This document shows, piece by piece, positions 23,453 to 31,558 of a stretch of 64,000 bases of DNA. The first letter of the stretch is position 1. Every line of letters begins with the position of its first letter. Origin of the DNA: Firmicutes bacterium CAG:24053_14 (GTDB taxonomy: Bacteria > Bacillota > Clostridia > Oscillospirales > Oscillospiraceae); assembly GCA_001916715.1 (NCBI GenBank), contig MNSZ01000047.1, positions 6,446 through 70,445 of the forward strand, in the 5' to 3' direction. Under the pieces are notes generated by a model that saw only the letters and a program-made list of their open reading frames with translations, was not told the DNA's origin and searched no databases. The position numbers were made by a program, and so were the translations under genes.

Positions 23453-25208
23453 CCCAGAAGGGATTGTTTGTGTTTGTCATAGTAGTATCCTCCTTTTCAA
23501 ATGTGATTTGACCCAGCAGCGGACGCCAAAGTTTTTCTTCCTCCGTATCCGCATACCACTGGTAAATGTTGTCGTGCATGGTCTGGCCGAAATCCGGCAG
23601 CTGTGTGAAGTCGAAGCCGTTTTGTATTGCCTGCTCGAATGCTTCCCAAGAGCCATGGAAATATTTGTCCAGATCCCTGCCGGCATGTCTGCCGACCATG
23701 GGGATGCCCAAACCAGCAATAAATTTTGCCAGCGTGCAGCGGCGGCTCTTTTCGACGGAGGCCTGCAGCCGTTCATACGACTTCACGCCAAAGCCTTCGG
23801 TCTGGATAATTTCCTCCCGATGCTGCTCCAATGTGTACAGGTCTCCAAAGTTTTGAATCCAGCCGTGCCCGATGAATTTCTCCAGCGTGGTCGCCGACAA
23901 GCCCTCGATGTCCATCCGCGTTTTCTCACAGAAGTGAGCAAATTTCTGTACCAGCTTGGCAGCACAGTGCGGGTTTTCACAGAACAACTGACGAGTTCCG
24001 CCTGTCGTCCTCTTTAGCGATAGCGGATTACCGCAGCAGGGGCAGGTCATCGGGAGCTGATAGGTGTTGCTCTGCGTTTTGTTTTCTGCAATCTGTGGAA
24101 TGATCATATTTGCCTTGTAGACAGAGATCACATCCCCAACGCCAAACTGGAACTCATCAAAGATGTCCAGATTGTGCAGATAGGCCCGCGAGACCGTGGC
24201 GCCGTCGATTTCCACCGGGTCAAACAGACCGGTGATGCTCACCATACCGGTGCGAGTCGTCGCCAGCTCTACGCCGCGAAATCTCGTCTCGAACAATTCA
24301 TCCTGCCATTTCAGGGCGATCAAACGGTTCTCGTGATGACCAGTGGCGCCCAGACTTTTGCCATAGCGGATGTCATCATACTCCATGATGAGCCCATCCA
24401 CCGGATAGGCGAATTTTTCGGGCTCCATGGAAGCAATGGCATCACGGATGGTCTTTTCATTGTGCAAGGCGTCGATATAGATGTACGGCACAACGGAGAA
24501 CCCGTTTCGCTCCAGGAATTGCTGCTGCCCGAGTTTGAAATCGGGCTCAAGGTAGTCGCTCACCAGTTCAAAGGCCCAGAATTCCAGCATCCGTTTGGCT
24601 GCTTCACCTGCATTGAGCTTGCGCACACTGCCGGCCGCCAGCCCTCTGGGATGGGAATAAGGTTCCTCCAGACTGGAATTAAGCATCTCGAAATTCTTCC
24701 ATGAGACGACGCCTTCGCCGCGCACTTCAAAGGATTCTTTCGTAGGGATAGTCAGCGGCACATTGAGGAATGTGCGCACAGTATGCGTCACGTCCTCACC
24801 AATGATTCCTTCACGACCTCGGGTAATGGCCTGCACAAGCGTGCCATGCTCATAGCGCAGCACAAGGGTCAGTCCGTCCATTTTCCAACTGAGCATAACA
24901 GGCTGCTTGGAAGCGAATTTGGCCAGATCCTCAACGGATTTGGTCTTGTCCGCTGACAGCATGGGTCTGGTATGCCGCACCGGCGTCAGCTCCTCCAATA
25001 TCTCTCCGGATACCTTTTGGGTCGGGGAGTGGGAAAGCGTCAGACCGGTATCCTGCTCCAGGCCTCGCAGCTCATCCATCAGAAAGTCATAATCCCGGTC
25101 TGGCATAATGGGATTGTCGTCCCGGTAGTAGGCGATGTCCGCCTTGTTGAGCTGTTCAATCAGCTGCAGCATGCGGGCATGGTTGGTTTGATACTTATTC
25201 GCGTTCAT
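23439..25208 (-). CDS. ligA: NAD-dependent DNA ligase (frameshifted before the BRCT domain)
   Basis: 589 residues from ATG 25208 (AAGGAG 7 bases upstream). The N-terminal YxxD region, the catalytic KMDG motif (Lys 109), LKWQ near 340, the four-cysteine zinc finger (CPCC ... CENPHC) and helix-hairpin-helix segments identify LigA, which seals nicks with NAD. The protein ends at a TAG because of a 1-base loss; the BRCT part continues in another frame to 23239. The catalytic core is intact, so a partly active enzyme is possible. An element-borne ligase fits the replication kit here. Confidence 0.88.
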   Translation of the reverse strand: MNANKYQTNHARMLQLIEQLNKADIAYYRDDNPIMPDRDYDFLMDELRGLEQDTGLTLSHSPTQKVSGEILEELTPVRHTRPMLSADKTKSVEDLAKFASKQPVMLSWKMDGLTLVLRYEHGTLVQAITRGREGIIGEDVTHTVRTFLNVPLTIPTKESFEVRGEGVVSWKNFEMLNSSLEEPYSHPRGLAAGSVRKLNAGEAAKRMLEFWAFELVSDYLEPDFKLGQQQFLERNGFSVVPYIYIDALHNEKTIRDAIASMEPEKFAYPVDGLIMEYDDIRYGKSLGATGHHENRLIALKWQDELFETRFRGVELATTRTGMVSITGLFDPVEIDGATVSRAYLHNLDIFDEFQFGVGDVISVYKANMIIPQIAENKTQSNTYQLPMTCPCCGNPLSLKRTTGGTRQLFCENPHCAAKLVQKFAHFCEKTRMDIEGLSATTLEKFIGHGWIQNFGDLYTLEQHREEIIQTEGFGVKSYERLQASVEKSRRCTLAKFIAGLGIPMVGRHAGRDLDKYFHGSWEAFEQAIQNGFDFTQLPDFGQTMHDNIYQWYADTEEEKLWRPLLGQITFEKEDTTMTNTNNPFWERPS

Positions 25209-25740
25209 GCGCATTCTCCTTATCTGTGTTTTGACATTCAGCAAACTCGCTGAACCTGCCACAGTGCGGGCAGGAAACAGTATGCTGGTATGCTTTATCG
25301 ATTTGTTCTCTTGTGACCTGCCCGGGCTTCCTGCAGCACACTGTCTCAACCCATACGAGCCGGCTTTCATCCAATGCCTCCGGTCGGAACCGACGATTCC
25401 ACGGAATATAGCTGACCCATAGCGGATTATCAAATATGTGTGCTGCATGAAGTTTTAATGCCTCCTCACGCAACTCCTGCAGAGAGTCCCGAGTATAGTT
25501 GTGTTCCCGAAGCCATTGCAGCAGGTTCTCCTGCAGTGTTTCTTTCTGATGTTCGGCGATAAGCGTTTGGATTTTCTGAGTCCATTCTGAGAGCGTCAGG
25601 TCGCCGAGATTGGTCATCACGCCGTTTCGGTATCCCGTCACCCTGTTTCTTCCAGAACCCGATATCAGGTAGCTTCGGGCGGTGCCGTAATGCACTCGCA
25701 GATCCGCGAATGCAGCTTCCTTTGTACCGTACTCATTCAC
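25195..25740 (-). CDS. hypothetical element protein with C-terminal zinc ribbon half
   Basis: 181 residues, GTG start at 25740 with AAAGGATAGC upstream. The central helical region carries WLREHNYTRDSL and a WV...CCRKPGQV segment; SCPHCGRF near the C-terminus, with Cys pairs about 20 residues earlier, could form a zinc site. Its end overlaps the ligase start by 14 bases, so translation is coupled to the ligase. Function unknown. Confidence 0.6.
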   Translation of the reverse strand: MNEYGTKEAAFADLRVHYGTARSYLISGSGRNRVTGYRNGVMTNLGDLTLSEWTQKIQTLIAEHQKETLQENLLQWLREHNYTRDSLQELREEALKLHAAHIFDNPLWVSYIPWNRRFRPEALDESRLVWVETVCCRKPGQVTREQIDKAYQHTVSCPHCGRFSEFAECQNTDKENAHERE

Positions 25741-25773
25741 TTAATGCTATCCTTTCGGTTGCTAATATGGCTG

Positions 25774-26016
25774 CTACTTGAGTTCTTTGCCAGCTTTCAA
25801 TTTAGGCAAAAGAATCATTTGCAGCTCTGCGGCAGTTTCCTTGATTCCTTCCCACTGCATCGGCTCATAGCACTTATAGTAGTCCTCGCGCTTCGCCGCA
25901 TGGTACAGAAATTCCTGAACACGCCAGGCTGCTGCGAATTCTCTGGAATTGAGAGTGAAGATACGCAGATCGTAAAAGCCTGGGTACGGTCTATAATTGC
26001 TTTTTTTATACTTCAT
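25774..26016 (-). CDS. small hypothetical protein, first gene of the 26-kb operon
   Basis: 80 residues from ATG 26016 (AAAGGAGG upstream; the longer reading to 26157 would begin inside the leader terminator). The protein is basic at the start (YKKSNYRPYPGFYDLRIF) and has AAELQMILLPKLKAG at the end. It is the first gene after two leader terminators and the promoter at 26,341-26,369. Confidence 0.65.
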   Translation of the reverse strand: MKYKKSNYRPYPGFYDLRIFTLNSREFAAAWRVQEFLYHAAKREDYYKCYEPMQWEGIKETAAELQMILLPKLKAGKELK

Positions 26017-26107
26017 TGAACCTCCTTTTGGTTTGTTTTCATATATGAACGGGTATGCCTGACGGCTCCCCGGAACAAAGGTTGGGGGAGCCGCAAAGCT
26101 CCGATCT

Positions 26108-26150
26108 ATATAAAAAGCACACAAAGAACCGAAGTTCCCTGTGTGCTTGT
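26108..26150 (-). terminator. second leader terminator of the 26-kb operon
   Basis: On the minus strand AAGCACACAGGGAAC and GTTCTTTGTGTGCTT pair around a TTCG loop and are followed by TTTATAT. Like the terminator at 7,041-7,074, it has a TTCG tetraloop and is the second of a tandem pair. Confidence 0.85.
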
Positions 26151-26251
26151 GAGCCAAAGGCCCTCGATATTCAGTTGTGAGCGAGCAGGCGGAAAGCCCA
26201 CCACCCGTTGCTTGATGTTCTGTGCCTCTTGATTAGAAGCCCCAGAAAAAC

Positions 26252-26287
26252 AAAAAAGCGCCTGAAGATAGAATCCTCAGACGCTGT
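26252..26287 (-). terminator. first leader terminator of the 26-kb operon
   Basis: On the minus strand AGCGTCTGAGGATTC and TTCAGGCGCT form an imperfect stem followed by six Ts. It lies about 50 bases after the predicted start of transcription. Confidence 0.82.
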
Positions 26288-26326
26288 GTAACCAGATAAC
26301 TTTAATTGCCCTAATTGCAATTACTG

Positions 26327-26369
26327 ATACTAACATAGATAGTATAGCATGGTCAGGGTGGATTTGCAA
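26327..26369 (-). promoter_or_regulatory. sigma-A promoter with overlapping operator-like palindrome
   Basis: TTGCAA (26364-26369), 17-base spacer, TATACT (26341-26346) with a TGC extension. The palindrome ATACTA-N7-TAGTAT (26327-26345) covers the -10 exactly as at 7,180-7,198; the two sites are identical across the palindrome and 4 to 5 flanking bases. A short hairpin (TAATTGC with GCAATTA) lies right after the start point. Confidence 0.85.
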
Positions 26370-26392
26370 GAGGTTTGATGTGTGAATAGCCC

Positions 26393-26797
26393 TTAACCGA
26401 GTTCGATTTCCATCAGGTCGTCTATTGGAACTTTCAGTCCGTTTTGAAAGATGAGCAGCCTTTCATACTCGTCTATCCTTTTCACTTCACCAGTCGCACT
26501 GAGGTAGGCTCCGCCGGCTTTGCGCTCATCTGGCATGAAATAAAGGATGGTGACAATCGGGTGCTTGCCGGACTGCTCCTGTATCCGACCGAGTGCTTCA
26601 TTGAGCGCCGCCTGCTCATGCTCGGCGAGCTCCCGTTTCTGTTCGGTTAACCTGCCGGCCTCGGCGATGGCGGCTCCATGTCCAGTTAAGGCAGCAAACG
26701 GCGCAAATTGGGCGGCGCGGTCCAGGGCAGGCATCTGCGGTCGGGTCTTGGAAACATGGTGCGGGAGATGGATGATGTCGTCATATTTATCACTCAT
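26393..26797 (-). CDS. YolD-like protein
   Basis: 134 residues. KYDDIIHLPHHVSKTRPQM and LDRAAQFAPFAALTGH near the N-terminus, with a short beta-rich end that contains VKRIDEYERLLIF and VPIDDLMEIE, match the YolD family, which is usually encoded next to a Y-family polymerase and may act as its accessory factor. Its ATG overlaps the polymerase stop as ATGA, so the two are made together. Confidence 0.86.
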   Translation of the reverse strand: MSDKYDDIIHLPHHVSKTRPQMPALDRAAQFAPFAALTGHGAAIAEAGRLTEQKRELAEHEQAALNEALGRIQEQSGKHPIVTILYFMPDERKAGGAYLSATGEVKRIDEYERLLIFQNGLKVPIDDLMEIELG

Positions 26798-28299
26798 GCC
26801 TTGTGCCCCCCGATTTGCTTATTTCGGTCTATGGTGGTTGCGCCTTCCTGAAGATTCATTCCCTTGAGAATGGCGTTTTTGCCGTATTTTTTCTTAATTT
26901 CCAGCATGGCCTGCTGCATCCGTTTTTCCCGTTCCAGTGCGGCTTCCTCCTCGGCCTTCTGCTGCTCCAGAGCCGCATAATCGGTGAACAGATCTAACTG
27001 TTCCGGCACCGCCTGCCTGTGCGCAGCGGCGGCGTCTACCAGACGATTGGCAGTCAGTGTGATCCGCCGTACCAGCAGCTTTTTATCCACAATGCGCTCG
27101 TACAGTTCCATGACGGCTTTCATGATCAGCATGGTGGAGGCGGTCTGCCGGTCGAGATTGGCGGTGCCGTGGGCGTGCTTCGGCACTTTTCGGCCATAGT
27201 GGTCGGTGGTGACCTCGCCTTTATAGCTGCGGCTGATCTCCGGGTTGGCCAGATTTTCGATATCATAGCCGATGGTCAGCGTGAGCTGGTCGGTGACAAG
27301 ATTTTTATCCACAAGGTCAAGAGACAAAAGCTCCGTCATTTCCCGGACGATCAGCTTTGCCTTGTCAAAGGAATAGGGGAAGGATAGCACCTGTCCTGAG
27401 CTGACGCTGTTGGTCTCGGGCTTGTAGACTTTGATCTGCTCCATGGTGCAGGGCTCCCAGCCCCATGCATGGTCGATCAAGAGCTCGGCATTGACGCCAA
27501 ACAATTGATACAGCTTGTCTTCGTTATGAAGGGAGCAGCGGGCGATATCGCCCATGGTGTAGAGGCCGGCGGACTCCAGCTTCCGCTCATAGCCCCTGCC
27601 GATGCGCCAGAAATCAGTCAGGGGTCGATGGCTCCATAGCTGCTTGCGGTAGCTCATCTCATCCAACTCGGCAATGCGCACGCCGTTTTCATCCGGCTTT
27701 GCATGCTTGGCCATGATGTCCATGGCAATTTTGCAGAGATAGAGGTTCGTGCCGATGCCTGCCGTGGCGGTGATGCTGGTCTCTGCGTAGACCTCGCGGA
27801 TCATCTTTGCCGTCAGCTCCCGTGCAGACAGGCCATAGGCGCCCAGGTAATGAGTCAGGTCGATCATCACCTCGTCGATGGAGTAAACGTGGATATCCTC
27901 CGGCGCAACAAAGCGGAGGTAGATGTTGTATATCTTCGTGCTGATCTCCATATAGAGCGCCATGCGTGGCGGCGCCGTGATATACGAAAGAGCCAGCTCC
28001 GGCGAGGCTTTTAGTTCGTTTGCATCGTAAGATTCTCCAGTGAGTTTTCGCCCCCGTGCCCGGCGCTGCCGCTGTGCATTGACTTCCTTGACCTTTTGGA
28101 CGACCTCGAACAGCCGCGCCCTTCCGGGAATGCCGTAGGCCTTAAGGGCGGGGGTAACGGCCAGGCAGATAGTCTTCTCCGTGCGGCTTGCATCGGCAAC
28201 CACCAGGTTGGTGGTCATCGGGTCAAGTCCGCGCTCCATGCATTCGACCGAAGCGTAGAACGACTTCAGGTCTATGGCGGCATAGTATCTGCTCTCCAC
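26794..28299 (-). CDS. Y-family DNA polymerase (UmuC/DinB-like)
   Basis: 501 residues. AIDLKSFYASVE near the start (Asp 10), the catalytic YSIDE motif near 139-143, the TAGIGTN region and helix-hairpin-helix segments define an error-prone Y-family polymerase. QLDLF near residue 430 is a beta-clamp-binding motif, so the enzyme can enter the replisome. The start is GTG 28299 with AAGGAGG seven bases upstream. It forms an operon with yolD. On mobile elements such pairs allow translesion synthesis and can raise mutation rates during stress. Confidence 0.93.
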   Translation of the reverse strand: MESRYYAAIDLKSFYASVECMERGLDPMTTNLVVADASRTEKTICLAVTPALKAYGIPGRARLFEVVQKVKEVNAQRQRRARGRKLTGESYDANELKASPELALSYITAPPRMALYMEISTKIYNIYLRFVAPEDIHVYSIDEVMIDLTHYLGAYGLSARELTAKMIREVYAETSITATAGIGTNLYLCKIAMDIMAKHAKPDENGVRIAELDEMSYRKQLWSHRPLTDFWRIGRGYERKLESAGLYTMGDIARCSLHNEDKLYQLFGVNAELLIDHAWGWEPCTMEQIKVYKPETNSVSSGQVLSFPYSFDKAKLIVREMTELLSLDLVDKNLVTDQLTLTIGYDIENLANPEISRSYKGEVTTDHYGRKVPKHAHGTANLDRQTASTMLIMKAVMELYERIVDKKLLVRRITLTANRLVDAAAAHRQAVPEQLDLFTDYAALEQQKAEEEAALEREKRMQQAMLEIKKKYGKNAILKGMNLQEGATTIDRNKQIGGHKA

Positions 28300-28352
28300 G
28301 CTCCGGCCTCCTTTCGGGTGAAACTAATAACTCGACAAATCGGGAGCTGCAC

Positions 28353-28937
28353 TTAATCTCTATAAATATTCTTCCCAAATTCAAATGCTTTTTCAAGATA
28401 ACCTGTCTTGTCTATCTGTGGCTTGCCATTTGTATCTCCGCAGCCTCCAGCAAGTAGCATCCCTCTATCCTGAAATCCAATATAATTGATGATTGCAAAT
28501 TGATAGTAAGATACCACTTGTTCATACGTCCAAAAATAATTGTCAGCAGATGTCATAAGCAGCGCGGCATCTTTGATTGGATATCTCTCATATCTACCCA
28601 ACGGAGGAGCAGGGTCTTCCTCTGCGATACAGTAAAATCGTTCGATAAATGCTTTGATTTTGGATGACAATGTCCAAAACAAAAGCGGCGATGCAAACAC
28701 AATTAAATCCGCTGCTTTGATTTTAGGTACAAGGTCGTTGAATCCATCCTTCTGGACGCACGGTTTTCCGTAACGACAGGCGTTGCAGCCGATGCAGCCT
28801 TTCACCTCTGTCTGATTTAGATTGATCTTCTCAACGGTATGCCCGGCTTCTGTCGCCCCTTTGATAAAGGAATCCACCAGTTGAGCAGTATTTCCTTTGG
28901 CACGTCCACCGCCTTGAACTACCAATATGTTTTTCAT
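28353..28937 (-). CDS. flavodoxin/iron-sulfur flavoprotein-type FMN reductase
   Basis: 194 residues; ATG 28937 after GGAGGCAATATTG. GGGRAKGNTAQLV is the FMN phosphate-binding loop, and GCIGCNACRYG..C is the CxxCxxC motif seen in iron-sulfur flavoproteins and related NADPH-dependent FMN reductases. FASPLLFWTLSSKIKAFIERFY is the next flavin-binding strand-helix. It probably transfers electrons to an unknown acceptor in an anaerobe. It lies 21 bases downstream of the HTH gene. Confidence 0.85.
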   Translation of the reverse strand: MKNILVVQGGGRAKGNTAQLVDSFIKGATEAGHTVEKINLNQTEVKGCIGCNACRYGKPCVQKDGFNDLVPKIKAADLIVFASPLLFWTLSSKIKAFIERFYCIAEEDPAPPLGRYERYPIKDAALLMTSADNYFWTYEQVVSYYQFAIINYIGFQDRGMLLAGGCGDTNGKPQIDKTGYLEKAFEFGKNIYRD

Positions 28938-28958
28938 CAATATTGCCTCCCTCCCGGT

Positions 28959-29576
28959 TTATCGTTCTGAATCCCATTGCCCCACAAACGCCAGCCACTT
29001 GGCTCCGTAGAAGTCGAAGTAAAACCGTTGCCCCATCTCGTTTTCCACAAAGCGGGCTTTGACATGATACCATCCTCGCAGTTCCTGCCGCAGTGTGATA
29101 TCAGCCGAGATAGGCTCCACCCACACCTCGTCCAGCCCGGCAAGCTCTGCCTTGGAGAGCGGCTTATGTTGGGGTGCGGCGGCTGTGGAAAACAGCGGCG
29201 GCAGCATATAGACATTCTGTACATCGGCAAAGGGCAAGGACAAGCCGGTTGCAAAGCGAAGCTGCCGCTCGACTGCATCTACAAACGCCCAACCGTTTTT
29301 CGGTGAGTAGACAGGCGCTTCATGCAAGGCGGGCAGCATCTCTTTTGAAACTGGAAGCGTCATATCTACCCGCGAGTCGCTTTCTTTTGCTTTTCCAAGC
29401 AAAAAATCTACAGTAACGCCGTAATACTCAGACATACGGATCAGCGCCTCAATGGTAGGGCTTCTTCTCCCGCTCTCCCAAGCAGACAGCGTTGGCTGCG
29501 ACACACCCAGATCTTCGGCGGCTACGGTCAGCGTTATTTTTTTCATTTTTCTTGCCAGTTTATATTGACGCGCCAT
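28959..29576 (-). CDS. XRE-family HTH regulator with C-terminal effector region
   Basis: 205 residues. Residues about 4-60 are a Cro/CI HTH (VAAEDLGVSQPTLSAWESGRR), and residues about 80-205 form a beta-rich domain with no match that I know. ATG 29576 follows GGGAGGCGG. It is co-directional with the AlbA_2 gene, 13 bases away, so it probably regulates this small operon. Confidence 0.85.
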   Translation of the reverse strand: MARQYKLARKMKKITLTVAAEDLGVSQPTLSAWESGRRSPTIEALIRMSEYYGVTVDFLLGKAKESDSRVDMTLPVSKEMLPALHEAPVYSPKNGWAFVDAVERQLRFATGLSLPFADVQNVYMLPPLFSTAAAPQHKPLSKAELAGLDEVWVEPISADITLRQELRGWYHVKARFVENEMGQRFYFDFYGAKWLAFVGQWDSER

Positions 29577-29589
29577 TTTGCCGCCTCCC

Positions 29590-31077
29590 TTACTTTAATA
29601 CAATCCATTTCCCGCGGGTTGAGCCTTCTCTCCTGATATATTGCTTTTGCTTCAGCATCTGGATGGCACGTTCTACGGTGCGGTCTGTCACACCTATCTG
29701 ACTGGCAATCTTTTTTGCGGAGAGATGAGGTTCTCCACGGATGGCCGTCAGCACCTCCGTCTCGATTTCCGACAAATCTCCGACATTATTTCCGACATCC
29801 TCATTTATCGCCTCAGACGATTGATGTGTATCAAAATCCGGATGAATATAAAGGGTCGTCGTAAAATAGGTGCGTACCTCATCCGTCTCAAATAAGGGAT
29901 CGGGAGAGCCGTTGTTGCGCAGCGCATTGCGGATCTTGCGAAAACCGGTATTGCGTCCCTCCGTCAGATGCATCTCTTTTAAGAATTCACCGATGCGGCG
30001 GTTGCGGTAGCGGCGGCTGTGTACGCGAAATTCCCTTAAATTCTCCGAACTAATGGAGCGGTCGGCGCCGGGGTGGCTGACAATGATGATTCGGTCTGTC
30101 TCTATGCGCACCTCGATGGGTTCCCGTTCATCATAGCCTTTGTGATAGACTGCGTTCGAGAGAGCCTCCTCAATGGCGGCATAGGGATAATTGAAAAAGC
30201 GCCGCGCCTCCGCCACACCGTCCACCTTGACGACCTGCTCCTGCAGGATACTGTTTTTGATATATTGCAATGCTTCCCGCAGCTGCTGATGCAGCGGCCC
30301 CTTGAAGGTCTTTTCCCGGATGCGGTCACCCGTGTCATCAGGAAACTCTACGATATCGATCTGGGCATATGGGAAAAAGCGGTCCGGCTCCATACTGAAA
30401 AACATCAGCCCCACATTCTTTGGTTTCGTATACTCCGGAAGCATGCTGATGATATTCATGCTCTTACACAGGTCAGCGAAATCCATCGTTTTGGATTCCC
30501 CATAAAGTGAACTGCCGATTTCCTTCAAATAACTCTGGATCAGCGTAATATTCAAGTCCGTCAGTTCGGCTTCATGGTTGACCCGGTCGTCAAAGGGGAT
30601 ATTGTTGGCGAGGTTATACAAATCCCGCTTTTCCTCCTCAGACGGAGCAATTGTGCTGGACATCTTACGAATATAATAAATGCGCTCCTTATTGTCCCTC
30701 GCCATCGTCTTGGGGGAGGAATATGGACGGGCGTTCCCGCCGGGTGCCCAAATGACAATGAACTTCTTGCCCTCGTAATCGGCTACCTCGACGATGGGCA
30801 TATATTCCGGTTGGATACGCTTGCATTTATTCAGCATGTCCTTCAAATAGCCGTCAAGCTTTTCTGTGGGAACACCCTGCAGCGGATAGACGGGCTTTCC
30901 ACCCTGCTCCTTCACGCCGATAACCAGATAACCGCCGCCCCAGTTGTCGATGTCATTGGCGAAAGCACAAATGGTTTTCAGGGAGGCCTCAGCATCCCAG
31001 GTTTCCTTAAACTCAATTCTTGCCCACTCAACGACACTGCCGGAGAGTAACGTCTTTATATTAGTTGGTACTGCCAT
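29590..31077 (-). CDS. AlbA_2/Schlafen-type transcription regulator
   Basis: 495 residues. The N-terminal 130 residues have the AlbA_2 pattern (RIEFKETWDAEASLKTICAFAND, GGGYLVIGVKE), the middle (about 285-380) resembles the HATPase_c_4 segment (YPYAAIEEALSNAVYHKGYD), and the C-terminus is a winged helix (HLSAKKIASQIGVTDRTVERA). This domain order is common in bacterial regulators and in some phage-defence loci. ATG 31077 lies within the end of the upstream gene (17-base overlap). Confidence 0.85.
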   Translation of the reverse strand: MAVPTNIKTLLSGSVVEWARIEFKETWDAEASLKTICAFANDIDNWGGGYLVIGVKEQGGKPVYPLQGVPTEKLDGYLKDMLNKCKRIQPEYMPIVEVADYEGKKFIVIWAPGGNARPYSSPKTMARDNKERIYYIRKMSSTIAPSEEEKRDLYNLANNIPFDDRVNHEAELTDLNITLIQSYLKEIGSSLYGESKTMDFADLCKSMNIISMLPEYTKPKNVGLMFFSMEPDRFFPYAQIDIVEFPDDTGDRIREKTFKGPLHQQLREALQYIKNSILQEQVVKVDGVAEARRFFNYPYAAIEEALSNAVYHKGYDEREPIEVRIETDRIIIVSHPGADRSISSENLREFRVHSRRYRNRRIGEFLKEMHLTEGRNTGFRKIRNALRNNGSPDPLFETDEVRTYFTTTLYIHPDFDTHQSSEAINEDVGNNVGDLSEIETEVLTAIRGEPHLSAKKIASQIGVTDRTVERAIQMLKQKQYIRREGSTRGKWIVLK

Positions 31078-31282
31078 TGCCGGCGTCCTCCTTTACCTTC
31101 GGTTTGATATATTTCCCGCTTTTGATGCGGGCATCGGAGGGCTTTTCAGCATCCTCAGGTATAATCCAGTTATTCCCGGCCTTCTGGGCGCCCTCAATGC
31201 GATCCTGTGAACAAAGGACGGCAATCCTCCTTGCCGAGATATTCCACTTCTTTGCTGCTTCAAATGTGGATACATATTTCAT
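31061..31282 (-). CDS. small HTH DNA-binding protein (MerR/excisionase-type)
   Basis: 73 residues from ATG 31282 (AAAGGAGCATCC upstream). STFEAAKKWNISARRIAVLCSQDRI has the MerR-like winged HTH pattern seen in small excisionase-like proteins, then GNNWIIPEDAEKP, typical of these proteins. It is the first gene behind a very good promoter, with AlbA_2, XRE and flavodoxin genes downstream. A role in element excision or regulation is possible. Confidence 0.8.
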   Translation of the reverse strand: MKYVSTFEAAKKWNISARRIAVLCSQDRIEGAQKAGNNWIIPEDAEKPSDARIKSGKYIKPKVKEDAGNGSTN

Positions 31283-31313
31283 AATGCGGATGCTCCTTTC
31301 GCTATATTCTTTT

Positions 31314-31342
31314 ATTATATTCAATTTGCGGAATAATATCAA
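31314..31342 (-). promoter_or_regulatory. sigma-A promoter for the 31-kb operon
   Basis: TTGATA (31337-31342), 17-base spacer, TATAAT (31314-31319), ideal consensus, 32 bases before the ATG at 31282. From here to the recombinase start at 31,559 I see no gene on either strand; this stretch holds only this promoter and AT-rich sequence, and could contain a recombinase site. Confidence 0.85.
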
Positions 31343-31558
31343 GCCTTTTGCTCATATTCTTTAGAAAGTTGCAATTCCCGGCCTGTCTCCGTGTAATTAT
31401 ATAGCTCCATAAAGGTACACCTTTGCAGATGGTGGTGTAGAGCGGCAAAAACAAGGTGTTCTCCCGTCTGAAAAAGCCCCATTTTTATTTTCAGACATAT
31501 CCGCAATCCGAGTGACCTTTATGGACGGATTTTCAGAGCGAATGGAAGTGATTACACG

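Noticed and set aside
28353..28937. Nitroreductase-type prodrug-activating enzyme
   Set aside because: The CxxCxxC motif and FMN loop fit an iron-sulfur flavoprotein/flavodoxin-like reductase and not the nitroreductase fold.
31283..31558. Attachment site near the recombinase
   Set aside because: No repeat pair or recognisable core was found inside the window; the other end of the element is not visible.
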